A stretch of DNA of 64,000 bases from JALZKA01 sp963701205 (GCA_963701205.1 OY969575.1:1302001-1366000); one strand, 5' to 3'. Positions 32,397 through 45,466 are shown, counted from the stretch's first letter. The notes: generated from the sequence alone by a model not told the origin. Made by a program: numbers and translations.

Positions 32397-33194
32397 GTGG
32401 ATAGGGCCGCGTCTGTCCCCACGGTCCTTGCCCAGATCACGGACCCCCACATTCGCCTCGACGACGATGGCGCGTCTGCCGCCGCGCTGAGCGCCGCGGT
32501 CGCCGCGGTCCTCGATCTCGAAACCTCGGCGGATGCGGTAGTCGTCACCGGCGACCTGGTCAACGACGGCGGCGCGCCGGAATACGCGCTGGTGCAGGAG
32601 CTCTTGGCTCCGTTTGAAGTCCCGGTCCACGTCCTCGCGGGCAACCACGACGACCGCGCCATGCTGCGTGCCGTTTTTCCATTGGAGGCCGACGCCGAGC
32701 CGGGAGCCCCCTACGACTACTCGGCCTCCGTCGGGGAGATGCTTCTGATCGGCCTCGACAGCACGATTCCGGGCGTGACGGAAGGCGCCCTCGACGAAGC
32801 GCAGCTCAGATGGCTATCCGACCGGCTCAAGGCTGCGCCCGACACGACCACCGTGATCGCGATCCACCACCCACCAATCAGAACTGGGAACAAGGCGATC
32901 GACTCAATCGGGCTCGCTGGCCTTGACCGCAGCCGCCTCGCCGATCTTCTTGCGCAGCATCCGCAGGTTCGGCGCGTGATCAGCGGGCACGTTCACGCAA
33001 CAACCTTCGACACACTTGCCGGCTGCCCAGTTGTTGCCTGCGCCGCGACGCGCTTTCAGTTGCCCTTCGCCCTCCCCGGGGGCGACGACCTCGTCTTGGT
33101 CGACGAGCCCGGCTCGATGGCGCTTCACGTGCTGACCGGCGGTTCGCTCAAGACTCACGTCCGCGCACTCCCGGGCGCTTCCAGGCAACCTTGA
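32397..33194 (+). CDS. Calcineurin-like metallophosphoesterase, CpdA-like
   Basis: This 265-residue phosphoesterase has all metal motifs: ITDPHIRL (D, H), VVTGDLVNDGG (GD), LAGNHDDR (GNHD), IHHPPI and ISGHVHATTF (GHxH). Similarity to 3',5'-cyclic nucleotide phosphodiesterases (CpdA) is likely, but substrates vary widely in this family. It starts six bases after the nusG stop (GTG 32397), so it rides on the nusG mRNA. It separates nusG from rplK, which are usually adjacent. The TTGACA of the next promoter overlaps its stop. Confidence 0.88.
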   Translation: MDRAASVPTVLAQITDPHIRLDDDGASAAALSAAVAAVLDLETSADAVVVTGDLVNDGGAPEYALVQELLAPFEVPVHVLAGNHDDRAMLRAVFPLEADAEPGAPYDYSASVGEMLLIGLDSTIPGVTEGALDEAQLRWLSDRLKAAPDTTTVIAIHHPPIRTGNKAIDSIGLAGLDRSRLADLLAQHPQVRRVISGHVHATTFDTLAGCPVVACAATRFQLPFALPGGDDLVLVDEPGSMALHVLTGGSLKTHVRALPGASRQP

Positions 33195-33220
33195 CACGGG
33201 TGTGTTGGACGATCTAGTCT
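33191..33220 (+). promoter_or_regulatory. Promoter of the secreted lamin-tail protein gene
   Basis: A perfect TTGACA (33191 to 33196) and TAGTCT (33215 to 33220) are 18 bases apart. The GTG start follows six bases after the -10, so the transcript should be leaderless. Confidence 0.6.
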
Positions 33221-33226
33221 CGGCCT

Positions 33227-34117
33227 GTGCTGGGACGTGTTCTGGCAGCTGTGGGCGTCACACTCGGGGTCGCGTGGTGTGTGCCTGCTGGCGCCTCGGC
33301 GGACCACCATTTGGTGCAGATTCGCGAGGTCCACGCCGGCGATTCAGGGGTGCCGGACGACGTCGAGTTCGTCGAGCTCCAGATGTACGCCGCCGGGCAG
33401 ACGCTCTTTGATGACGCAGAAGCCGGCCTCGTCTTTTACGGACCAGCGGGATCGCTCGTCGACGCGATCTCCATCCCCAATGTCGCCAACGGCCAGAACC
33501 AGCGGACCGCTTTGATCGGAACGGCGGCCGCGGCTGCGGAGTACGACGTCGCGCTCGATCACACGTACGTGAGCGCTTTTGGGGTGATGAATCCCTCCGC
33601 GGGAGCCGTGTGCCTGTACTCCCCTGCCTTCGGCGACATCGATTGCGCCGCGTGGGGGACGGTCTTGGGTGCACCGAGCGGTGCGGGGACGCCTGCCGTG
33701 GGGATGGGGAGCGAGCAATCGCTGGAGCGTTCGATCGCGCCTGGCTGCGCCACCCTGCTGGAAGCCGGCGATGACAGCAACGACAGCGCTACGGATTTCG
33801 CCCTTCAGACGACGCCGTCGCCGCGCCCCAATTCGGTCGCGCCGACCGAAGGCCCCTGCGCGAATCCCCAGACCACGATCACCAAGCACCCCGCGAACCG
33901 CACGGCGAAGCGACGTGCGACTTTCGCCTTCAAGTCGTCGATCAATCCTGCGACGTTTCGCTGCTCACTCGATGGCGGAGCGGCCAAGCCATGCGCCTCG
34001 CCGAAGACATACAAGCGGTTGCGGCCCGGCAAGCACACGTTCAAGGTGAGAGCAAACGCCGACGGGCAGACCGACCAGTCGCCCGACGCCTTTACTTGGA
34101 AGGTCCGCCAAGACTGA
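33227..34117 (+). CDS. Secreted lamin-tail-like protein
   Basis: This 296-residue exported protein has a signal peptide (about 1 to 25, ending AGASADHH). A domain follows that resembles the lamin-tail fold (VQIREVHAGDSGVPDDVEFVE), with one or two probable Cys pairs. A linker (TTPSPRPNSVAPTEGP) leads to an Ig-like/chitobiase-type C-terminal module (PATFRCSLDGGAAKPC; LRPGKHTFKVRANADG). The latter module is common in surface proteins of Thermoleophilia. Function is unknown, probably adhesion or wall association. Its own strong promoter within the nusG-rplK interval is striking. Confidence 0.75.
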   Translation: MLGRVLAAVGVTLGVAWCVPAGASADHHLVQIREVHAGDSGVPDDVEFVELQMYAAGQTLFDDAEAGLVFYGPAGSLVDAISIPNVANGQNQRTALIGTAAAAAEYDVALDHTYVSAFGVMNPSAGAVCLYSPAFGDIDCAAWGTVLGAPSGAGTPAVGMGSEQSLERSIAPGCATLLEAGDDSNDSATDFALQTTPSPRPNSVAPTEGPCANPQTTITKHPANRTAKRRATFAFKSSINPATFRCSLDGGAAKPCASPKTYKRLRPGKHTFKVRANADGQTDQSPDAFTWKVRQD

Positions 34118-34154
34118 GGCCGCCTGCTGGACGCCTTGTATCCTCGACCGCCGC

Positions 34155-34583
34155 ATGGCCAAGAAAGTCCTCACAATGATCAAGCTGCAGATCCCCGCCG
34201 GGGCTGCCAACCCCGCGCCTCCGGTTGGACCCGCGCTCGGTCAGCACGGCGTCGCGATCATGGACTTCTGCAAGGCGTTCAACGCCCAGACGCAGCAGGA
34301 CTCGGGGACGATCATCCCGGTCGAGATCACCGTCTATGAGGATCGCTCCTTTGAGTTCATCACGAAGACGCCGCCCGCCGCGGTTCTGATCCGCGAGGCG
34401 CTCAATATCCCCAAGGGCTCCGGCGAGCCGAACCGAACCAAGGTCGGCCGGATCTCCGCCGCGCAGGTGCGCTCGATCGCCGAGAAGAAGATGCCCGACC
34501 TGAACGCCAACGATCTTGACGCGGCTTCGAAGATCATCGCCGGCACCGCCCGGTCGATGGGCGTCGACGTCGAGGGGCAGTAG
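34155..34583 (+). CDS. rplK: 50S ribosomal protein L11
   Basis: L11 (142 residues) binds 23S rRNA at the GTPase centre. It starts MAKKVLTMIKLQIPAGAANP, with PPVGPALGQHGVAIMDFCKA and KTPPAAVLIREALNI. No ribosome site is visible. TATCCT (34139 to 34144) lies ten bases before the ATG, which suggests a leaderless transcript independent of the inserted genes upstream. It is followed two bases later by rplA. Confidence 0.96.
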   Translation: MAKKVLTMIKLQIPAGAANPAPPVGPALGQHGVAIMDFCKAFNAQTQQDSGTIIPVEITVYEDRSFEFITKTPPAAVLIREALNIPKGSGEPNRTKVGRISAAQVRSIAEKKMPDLNANDLDAASKIIAGTARSMGVDVEGQ

Positions 34584-34585
34584 TC

Positions 34586-35344
34586 ATGGCCCGCACCCGC
34601 TCCAAGCGTTTCCGCGCCGCGCTCGGTCTGGTCGATCGCGCGAAGCACTACCCGCCCGCTGAAGCCGTCGCCCTGCTCAAGGAGACCGCGGGCACCAAAT
34701 TTGACGAGACGGTCGAGCTGCACGTGCGCCTTGGCGTCAACGTCCGCCACGCCGAAGAGCAGCTCCGCGGCACCCTGGCGCTTCCCCACGGCCTTGGCAA
34801 GGATGTCGCGATCGTCGTCTTTGCCGAAGGCGACGCCGCCCGCGCCGCTGAGGAGGCTGGCGCCGACCATGTTGGCGGCGCTGACCTCGCGGCCAAGATC
34901 GAAGAAGGCTGGACCGACTTTGACGTCGCGATCTCGACCCCGGCGCTGATGGGCCCGGTCGTCTCCAAGCTCGGCCGCGTCCTCGGCCCGCAGGGCAAGA
35001 TGCCGAACCCGAAGGTTGGCACCGTCACCGACGACGTCGGCAAGGCCGTCGGCGAAGCGAAGTCGGGCAAGGTCGAGTACCGCACCGACCGCCAGGCCGT
35101 CATCCACATGGCGATCGGCAAGGCGAGCTTCGAGGAGCGCGCGCTGCTTGAAAACTATGCCGCGGTGATCGACGAGATCGTCCGCGCCAAGCCCGCCTCG
35201 GCCAAGGGGCGCTTCCTGATCTCGATCACTTTGGCGACCGCGATGGGCCCTGGAATCCACGTGGACACGGGACTGGTTCGCGAATCCGAGATCCTCGGAC
35301 GCGACGAGGCCGCCGGCAACGGCGCCGCGCCCGAGTCCGAGTAG
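34586..35344 (+). CDS. rplA: 50S ribosomal protein L1
   Basis: L1 (252 residues) forms the L1 stalk and often represses its own operon. Conserved parts are SKRFRAALGLVDRAKHYPP, GLGKDVAIVVFAEGD and the signature LGRVLGPQGKMPNPKVGTV. The C-terminus has a short acidic tail (RDEAAGNGAAPESE). It is coupled to rplK by a two-base gap. Confidence 0.96.
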   Translation: MARTRSKRFRAALGLVDRAKHYPPAEAVALLKETAGTKFDETVELHVRLGVNVRHAEEQLRGTLALPHGLGKDVAIVVFAEGDAARAAEEAGADHVGGADLAAKIEEGWTDFDVAISTPALMGPVVSKLGRVLGPQGKMPNPKVGTVTDDVGKAVGEAKSGKVEYRTDRQAVIHMAIGKASFEERALLENYAAVIDEIVRAKPASAKGRFLISITLATAMGPGIHVDTGLVRESEILGRDEAAGNGAAPESE

Positions 35345-35375
35345 CCGCTCCGGCTGTCGAGCAAAGGGCCATCGC

Positions 35376-35492
35376 TACACTGACGCGCCGAACAACTTTC
35401 GCCTGCCGAAGACCACTGGCCGCAGTTTGTAAGTCCAGTTGAGGTGGCGCCCGAGGAACGTCCCCAGGCCCGCCTTTTAGCGCGGGCTTTTT
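35376..35492 (+). ncRNA. L10 leader with intrinsic terminator, upstream of rplJ
   Basis: The 175-base gap has a -10-like TACACT (35376 to 35381), then a structured stretch with gaagaccactgg that resembles L10 leaders where L10-L12 bind their own mRNA. It ends with a clear terminator: gcccgc/gcgggc stem (35468 to 35487, loop cttttagc) followed by TTTTT. The L10 ATG is 28 bases further on. Feedback by L10 on this leader is established in other bacteria; its use here is inferred from position and the hairpin. Confidence 0.65.
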
Positions 35493-35519
35493 CGTGAGCA
35501 AAACGCACCCCCGATTGAG

Positions 35520-36263
35520 ATGAACCGAGACGAGAAAACCGCCGTGGTCGAAGAACTGGCCGGACACCTGTCCGCGGCCCAGGCCGTCTTTGCGGTGGAC
35601 TACAAGGGGATCAGCGTCACGCAGGCTGCCGAACTGCGCACCAAGCTGCGCGAGTCGGACGCGTCCTTCAAGGTCGTCAAGAACCGCCTCGCCAAGCTGG
35701 CGGCGGCGAAGTCCGGGACCGAGTCGCTCGACGAGCTCCTGATCGGCCCGATCGCGCTGACCTTGATCAACGGCGACGCCGTGGTCGTGGCCAAGACGCT
35801 GACGAACTTCACCAAGGAGCACGATGTCCTTGAGTACAAGGGCGGGATCATGGATGGCTCCGCGCTCGATGTCGAATCCTTCAACGCGATCGCCAAGCTG
35901 CCGGCGCTCGAGGTCCTGCACGGCCAGCTCGTTGGCCTCGCCGCAAGCCCGCTGACCGGCCTGGTCGCGGGGCTCAGCAACATGATTTCCGGACTCGGCC
36001 GCCAGCTCGCGCAGATCGCCGAGCAGGGTCTTGTTACCGGTGAGGCGCCGGCCGAAGCGCCCGCTGAGGAGCCAGCTGAAGCGTCCGAAGCTGAGCCCGA
36101 GCCTGAACCCGCAGCCGACGGAGCCGAAGGCGAGGCCGAGGCTTCCGACGATGAAACAACTGACGAAACCGAAGAAAACGAGGAGCCGTCTGAGGAACCC
36201 GCCCCTGAGGGCGCGGACTCCGAGGAAGCGGATTCCAGCGACGAAACTCCTGAGGAGGACTAA
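35520..36263 (+). CDS. rplJ: 50S ribosomal protein L10 with a long acidic C-terminal tail
   Basis: L10 anchors L7/L12 dimers on the stalk. The core (about 1 to 172) is standard: MNRDEKTAVVEELAGHLSAA, VDYKGISVTQAAELR, FKVVKNRLAKLA, and the L12-binding helix near ISGLGRQLAQIAEQ. Residues 173 to 247 are an acidic Glu/Ala/Pro/Asp run ending SDETPEED, making the protein about 75 residues longer than usual. The tail follows the L12-binding helix. ATG 35520 has a weak site (gattgag). Confidence 0.95.
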   Translation: MNRDEKTAVVEELAGHLSAAQAVFAVDYKGISVTQAAELRTKLRESDASFKVVKNRLAKLAAAKSGTESLDELLIGPIALTLINGDAVVVAKTLTNFTKEHDVLEYKGGIMDGSALDVESFNAIAKLPALEVLHGQLVGLAASPLTGLVAGLSNMISGLGRQLAQIAEQGLVTGEAPAEAPAEEPAEASEAEPEPEPAADGAEGEAEASDDETTDETEENEEPSEEPAPEGADSEEADSSDETPEED

Positions 36264-36266
36264 GCA

Positions 36267-36647
36267 ATGTCATCAACTGCTGAATGGATTGAGGAACTGA
36301 AGGGAATCTCCGTACTTGAGCTTTCCGAGCGCATTAAGGCGCTTGAGGAGGAGTTCGGGGTTTCCGCAACCGCGGTCGCCGCGGCCGCACCCGCCGCAGG
36401 CGGTGGCGCCGGTGGCGCTGAGGCCGAGGAAGAGAGCTCGACCGTTGACGTCATCCTGACCGGCTCTGGCGACAAGAAGGTCCCCGTGATCAAGGCCGTT
36501 CGTGCCGCCACCGGACTCGGCCTCAAAGAGGCCAAGGCCCTGGTTGACGATGCGCCCAGCGCCGTCAAGGAAGGCATTGATCGCGACGAGGCCGAGAAGC
36601 TGAAGACGGAGATCGAAGAGGCCGGCGGAAGCGCCGAGCTGAAGTAG
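36267..36647 (+). CDS. rplL: 50S ribosomal protein L7/L12
   Basis: This 126-residue stalk protein recruits translation GTPases. It has the dimerisation domain (EWIEELKGISVLELSERIKA), an Ala/Gly hinge (AAAAPAAGGGAGGAEAEE), and the C-terminal domain with KVPVIKAVRAATGLGLKEAK. It begins three bases after rplJ. Confidence 0.97.
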   Translation: MSSTAEWIEELKGISVLELSERIKALEEEFGVSATAVAAAAPAAGGGAGGAEAEEESSTVDVILTGSGDKKVPVIKAVRAATGLGLKEAKALVDDAPSAVKEGIDRDEAEKLKTEIEEAGGSAELK

Positions 36648-36662
36648 TTATTGACCGGCCCT

Positions 36663-36693
36663 TGAAGTTGCCGCACCGCGTGTGGTAACTTCA
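36663..36693 (+). promoter_or_regulatory. Long hairpin in the rplL-rpoB spacer
   Basis: A 14-bp stem with a three-base loop (cgc at 36677 to 36679) begins 15 bases after rplL. The arms are tgaagttgccgcac and gtgtggtaacttca, with two G-U pairs. There is no T run, so it is not an ordinary terminator. In E. coli this spacer holds an attenuator and an RNase III site, so processing or attenuation that sets the L12-to-polymerase ratio is plausible. Confidence 0.65.
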
Positions 36694-36772
36694 TCGGTCG
36701 CGCCGTTTGCCCTTGTTTCTGCGCACAATTTGCGCCGGACCGCCCATATCGACCATCTGAGGAGTCGCCCAG

Positions 36773-40323
<3,551 letters not shown>

Positions 40324-40327
<4 letters not shown>

Positions 40328-43300
40328 GCATGGACATCAACAATTTCGACGCAATCGAGATCGGTCTCGCCTCGTCCAAGAAGATTCGTGGCTGGAGCCA
40401 CGGCGAGGTCACCAAGCCCGAGACGATCAACTACCGCACCCTGAAGCCGGAAAAGGACGGCCTTTTCTGCGAGCGAATCTTCGGTCCCACCAAGGACTGG
40501 GAGTGCTACTGCGGCAAGTACAAGCGGGTCCGCTACAAGGGCATCGTTTGCGAGCGCTGCGGCGTTGAGGTCACGCGGTCCAAGGTCCGGCGCGAGCGCA
40601 TGGGGCACATCGACCTCGCCTCGCCCGTTTCCCACATCTGGTTCTTCAAGGGCGTTCCGAGCCGGATCGGCTACCTGATCGATATGGCTCCGAAGGAGCT
40701 CGAAAAGGTCCTTTACTTCGCCGCCTCGATCGTCACCAGCGTTGACGACGAAGCCCGCACCAAGGACATGACCAAGCTGGAAAAGGAAGTCCAGAAGGTC
40801 CTCGACACCTACAAGGCTGAGCGCGAGCAGCGCACGCAGCAGCTTTCCGAGAGCCTCGAGCGACGTGTCGCCTGGCTCGAGGGCGAGAACGCAAAGGCCG
40901 GCTGGGACGGCGAGGACGAAATTTGGGCCGAGAACCTGCCCTTTACGAACCCGAAGAAGCTCGACGAGGCCGAGCGCACGAAGGCGCTCAAGGAGCTTCG
41001 CAAGGCAGTCGACTCCGAGATCTCCGACACCGAGGCCTACATCGAGGACGCGATCCTGCGCATGGAGCAGGTCTGGGACACCTTCCAGACGATGAAGGTC
41101 AAGGACGTGATCAACGACGAAGGTGTCTTCCGCGAGCTCAAGGAGCGGTTCGGATCCCCGTTCGGCTGGGGCGAGTACTTCACCGGCGGCATGGGGGCGG
41201 ACTCCGTCCGCGAGCTGCTCGGGCAGGTCGACCTCGAAGCCGACTGCGAAGAGCTTGAGCTGATGATCAACACCTCGAAGGGCCAAAAGCAGGCCCGTGC
41301 TGTCAAGCGCTTGAAGGTTGCCTCCTCGTTCAAGAACTCTGACAACAAGCCTGAGTGGATGGTCCTCGACTGCGTGCCCGTGATTCCGCCCGAGCTGCGG
41401 CCGATGGTGCAGCTTGACGGTGGCCGGTTCGCCACCTCAGACCTCAACGACCTCTATCGACGCGTGATCAACCGCAACAACCGCCTCAAGCGTCTGCTGG
41501 ACCTTGGCGCGCCGGAGATCATCGTCAACAACGAGAAGCGGATGCTTCAGGAAGCCGTCGATGCCCTGTTCGACAACGGTCGCCGCGGGCGCCCAGTCAC
41601 GGGACCCGGCAACCGCGCGCTGAAGTCGCTCTCCGACATGCTCAAGGGCAAGCAGGGCCGGTTCCGTCAGAACCTGCTCGGCAAGCGCGTGGACTACTCC
41701 GGCCGCTCCGTGATCGTCTCGGGCCCGAGCCTGCGCCTGCACCAGTGCGGCCTGCCGAAGCTGATGGCGCTTGAGCTGTTCAAGCCCTTCATCATGGCCC
41801 GCCTGGTCGAGCGCAAGGCCGTCCAGAACATCAAGGCCGCCAAGAAGATGGTCGACTCGATGGTTCCCGAGGTGTGGGACGTGCTCGAGGAAGTCATCCA
41901 CGAGCACCCGGTCCTCTTGAACCGCGCGCCGACGCTTCACCGCCTGGGCATTCAGGCTTTCGAGCCGGTACTCGTCGAGGGCAAGGCCATCCAGGTCCAC
42001 CCGCTGGTCTGTCACGCGTTCAACGCGGACTTCGACGGCGACCAGATGGCTGTGCACGTGCCGCTGTCGGCTGAGGCGCAGGCTGAGGCCCGCGTCCTGA
42101 TGCTGTCGTCGAACAACATCCTCTCGCCGGCCTCGGGCGCGCCGCTCGCGACCCCGTCGCAGGACATGGTCCTGGGCATCTACTACCTGACCTACTCGCG
42201 TGAGGACGTTGAGTCGCTCGATGCGTCGAACCTCAAGCCCCGTCCGCACCCGTTCAGGACGGCACAGGAGGCCGAGCTGGCCTACGAGCGCGGCCTGGTC
42301 AAGCTCCAGGACTTTGCGGAGTACCGCCGCACGGGCCATGAGCACTTCCTGACCACCGTCGGGCGGATCATCTTCAACGATCGCGTCGAGCGCGCGCTCG
42401 CCGAGGCGCTTGAAGACGAGTGGGATCCGGAGACCTACACCTTCTACAACCGCTCGCTGGTCAAGAAGGAGATCAATGCGATCGTCTACGAGCTGATCGA
42501 GCGGTACGGGGCCGGCGCGATCGCGCAGGCCCTTGACGCCTTCAAGGAGCTCGGCTTCCACTTCGCCACCAAGGCCGGGATCACGATCTCGAAGAACGAC
42601 GTGATTTCGCCGCCATCGAAGGAGAAGATCCTCGAGGGCTACGAGAAGCGCGCCGGCGAGATCCTCGGTGAGTACGAAGAGGGCTACATCACGGCCGACG
42701 AGCGCAAGGAGCGCGTCACCGAGCTCTGGAACGCCGCCACCGATGAGGTCGCCGAGGCCATGCAGGACAACCTGGATGAACTCAACCCGATCTTCATGAT
42801 GGCCAACTCCGGCGCCCGCGGATCGTTCAAGCAGATCCGCCAGCTGGCGGGCATGCGTGGCCTGATGGCCAATCCGAAGGGCGAGATCATCGAGCGCCCG
42901 ATCAAGGCGAACTTCATGGAGGGCCTGACGGTTCTGGAGTACTTCATCTCCACCCACGGCGCTCGCAAGGGGCTGGCCGACACCGCCCTGCGCACCGCCG
43001 ACTCCGGGTACCTGACCCGTCGTCTCGTCGACGTCTCGCAGGACGTGATCGTCCGGATCGAGGACTGCAAGACCAAAGACTGCATCGAGATGCCGGTCAA
43101 GCTCGAGGACGGCACGATCAACCCGAATCTGATCGGCCGGATGGCCGCCAAGAAGTTTGCGACCAAGCGCGGCCGCCAGCTCCTGAAGCGAAACCAGGAG
43201 ATCGACAAGCCCGAGTTGGCGGAGATCGTCGAGGCCTTTGGCGAAGAGAAGGGTGCGACGGTTCCCGTTCGCTCAGCCCTCAAGTGCGAGTTCGAGTCCG

Positions 43301-44367
43301 GCGTGTGCCGACTTTGTTACGGGCGTGCGCTTGCGACCGGCTCGATCGTCGAGATGGGTGACGCCGTCGGAATCATCGCAGCGCAGTCGATCGGCGAGCC
43401 CGGAACCCAGCTGACGATGCGCACCTTCCACACCGGTGGCGTGGCCGGCCTGGACATCACCCAGGGCCTGCCCCGCGTCGTTGAGCTGTTCGAAGCGCGC
43501 AAGCCCAAGGGACTGGCACAGATGGCTGGCACCGATGGCAAGGTTTCGATCGAGGACTCCGATAAGGCGATCGTGATCACGATCACCGATGCCAAGGGCG
43601 AAGAGCTCGACTACAAGCTGCCGCCACGTTCGCGTCTCTACGTCAAGCACGGCGAGCGCGTCGAGGCGGGCACTCAGCTCAACGAGGGCTCCCTGTACCC
43701 GGCCGAGATCCTTGAGATCAAGGGCCGCACGGAGACGGAGCAATACATCGTCAAGGAAGTCCAGAAGGTCTACAAGACCCAGGGCGTAGACATCAACGAC
43801 AAGCACATCGAATTGATCGTGCGTCAGATGATGAAGAAGATCGAGATCGAGACCAAGGGATCGACCGACCTTCTGCCCGGCGCGCTTGAAGACCGGCACA
43901 AGTTGGTCAAGACCAACAAGGCAGCCAAGGCCGCTGGCGGTTCACCCGCCAAGGGCAAGGAGCGGATCCTCGGCATCACCAAGGCATCGCTGGCTACCGA
44001 GTCATTCCTCTCCGCCGCCTCGTTCCAGGAGACGACGAAGGTGCTCACCGATGCCGCCCTCGAGGGTAAGCGCGATCGCCTGGTTGGCCTCAAGGAGAAC
44101 GTGATCATCGGCAAGCTGATCCCCGCCGCCACGGGCCTGCGCCACTACCGCTCGCTCGAGATCGAGCCAGTGGAGCCCGCCCAGCGCCCCGACGAGGAGC
44201 TCCTCGACGCGGACGAGCTGGCGGCCGAGCTGGGCCTTGGCGAAAACGGCGAGGAATCAGCGAACGTGGAGGGCTTCGGTCCCTCGTTTGCCGAGGAGCT
44301 CGAAGAGCTCGCCCACGAGATCGAGGGCGGCGAATCCGGCGCCTCGACCACGGCCAACGGCAGCTAG
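40324..44367 (+). CDS. rpoC: DNA-directed RNA polymerase subunit beta prime
   Basis: The 1347-residue beta prime subunit has the N-terminal zinc site (CYCGKYKRVRYKGIVCERCG), the catalytic NADFDGDQMAVHVPLS with the Mg-binding Asp triad, and the second zinc site (CKTKDCIEM with CEFESGVCRLCYG). The trigger-loop/bridge region shows MMANSGARGSFKQIRQLAGM. ATG 40324 overlaps the rpoB stop. The last 50 residues are acidic. The downstream gene is unrelated to the polymerase. Confidence 0.97.
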
Positions 44368-44443
44368 CTCCGCCTGACCACATATTGCGGACCTGACCAA
44401 CGCGGCACCGCGGCATGCGGGCGCGCCCACGGCACCGATCAGG

Positions 44444-44642
44444 CCAGCGGGCCGGCAAATTTCCGCTCGGGCTCCCGTAGGCCAGCACCTCCGCTCACGC
44501 CCCATGGCCAGTTCGGCAAGTTCATTGCTCTCGGTGCAAACAGTTGTCGGACCGGCAAATTTCCTGTCGATTGGGGATGTTTTGTTGCCGTGGGTGCAAC
44601 TTGTTGCGGGGCCGGCAAACGATTTGCCGAAATGGGCAATGG
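44444..44642 (+). repeat. Three copies of a ccggcaaa-centred imperfect repeat upstream of the XRE regulator gene
   Basis: The 296-base gap after rpoC contains three related segments. CCGGCAAATTTCC occurs at 44452 to 44464 and, exactly 100 bases later, at 44552 to 44564. A variant at 44612 to 44619 continues into the palindrome cggcaaa-cga-tttgccg (44613 to 44629). The blocks 44521 to 44580 and 44581 to 44640 align without gaps at about 37 of 60 bases, so the second arose by tandem duplication. Copies two and three also have an inverted TTGnnGG-n-CCGGCAA. Likely operators for the adjacent helix-turn-helix protein. Before them (44372 to 44398) cctgacca is directly repeated. Confidence 0.6.
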
Positions 44643-44663
44643 CGTGGTGAGGGGAAGGGGTGC

Positions 44664-45206
44664 ATGCCCTCGCGAATCCACGACGAGGCTCAGCCGAACC
44701 GGGGCGGGGAGGGGGCGCCGCGCTCGCCGCCGGCCTTATCGGGATTAGAGATGGGAAGGCACCGCACGAGCTACTACCCGATTCCCGCGCTACGACCCCC
44801 AGGCGAGCTCGACTCCCCACTGATGGATGATCGGTCGCGACTGATTGAGCCGCAGCCGGGATGCTTTGACCTCGAGACCTACTCGGCCCAGGTGGGTGGC
44901 CGGATCAGGCGCTTGCGCAAGGCCGACGGGCTAACACAGAATCAGTTGGTGCAGGCGGTGAGACACCCGCGAGGGCATCGCTACAGCGTCGGTTTTCTCT
45001 CAAGGATCGAGCGAGGATTTGCGAATCCTCCGCTGCACGCCTACATCCTGTTGGCGCAGGCGCTTGCGATTGACACGGGCACGCTCATGGGGCCGGAGCC
45101 CGCCGCCGACGAGCCGAGTCAGGACGAGCTGTTGCTACTGGCCGCGCTGCGCGGCGCAGGGCTCGCCCCAGCGGAGGCGCTGGCCCGGCTAGTTGGGGAG
45201 CCGTAG
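44664..45206 (+). CDS. XRE-family helix-turn-helix transcriptional regulator
   Basis: This protein of about 180 residues has a central Cro/C1-type helix-turn-helix (QVGGRIRRLRKADGLTQNQL, with GFLSRIERGFANPPLHAYIL) and a helical C-terminus (LLLLAALRGAGLAPAEALARL). The N-terminal 60 residues are low-complexity. ATG 44664 is chosen because gagggga lies about eight bases upstream and just after the repeat array; ATG 44751 and ATG 44823 are alternatives. It interrupts the usual rpoC-rpsL order. The repeats next to it suggest autoregulation. Its other targets are unknown. Confidence 0.7.
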   Translation: MPSRIHDEAQPNRGGEGAPRSPPALSGLEMGRHRTSYYPIPALRPPGELDSPLMDDRSRLIEPQPGCFDLETYSAQVGGRIRRLRKADGLTQNQLVQAVRHPRGHRYSVGFLSRIERGFANPPLHAYILLAQALAIDTGTLMGPEPAADEPSQDELLLLAALRGAGLAPAEALARLVGEP

Positions 45207-45466
45207 GCGGGTCGCGTAGCGCGACTTCCATGATCGGCACCGCCGGGCAGCGGCAGGCAGTCCGGAGCTGGCCCGCCGCGGCGTGGTCCCCGCGGCAACC
45301 GCGGCTGGCGACGAAAGCGCCTGAAATGCGGGTCCTCAGCGCCTTGGTCCGGCGCTTCCTCGGGGTCTGTATCGGCGTGGAATGCCCACCAGACGATGTA
45401 GAGGAGCATCGCGACAGGGATCTTCAGCACGAACATCAAAAACACAATCGGTACCCATCCGTCCAC
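45119..45466 (-). CDS. Small single-helix membrane protein
   Basis: The frame begins with a membrane helix (VPIVFLMFVLKIPVAMLLYI), then VVWWAF-like residues and an acidic patch (HADTDPEEAPDQGAEDP). A basic tail follows (RRFRRQPRLPRGPRRGGP). It resembles small membrane proteins I associate with Thermoleophilia, with no known role. The GTG at 45466 has TAGAAT eight bases upstream (45480 to 45475), which supports the start. The last 29 residues are read antisense through the regulator gene and look non-conserved; the real family protein may end near 45210, so the tail or a frameshift should be doubted. Confidence 0.6.
   Translation of the reverse strand: MDGWVPIVFLMFVLKIPVAMLLYIVWWAFHADTDPEEAPDQGAEDPHFRRFRRQPRLPRGPRRGGPAPDCLPLPGGADHGSRATRPAYGSPTSRASASAGASPAPRSAASSNSSS

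Noticed and set aside
36663..36690. A promoter (TTGAAG and a gtaact-like hexamer) before rpoB
   Set aside because: Both hexamers fall inside the arms of the 14-bp hairpin and the -10 match is poor; the hairpin explains the sequence better.
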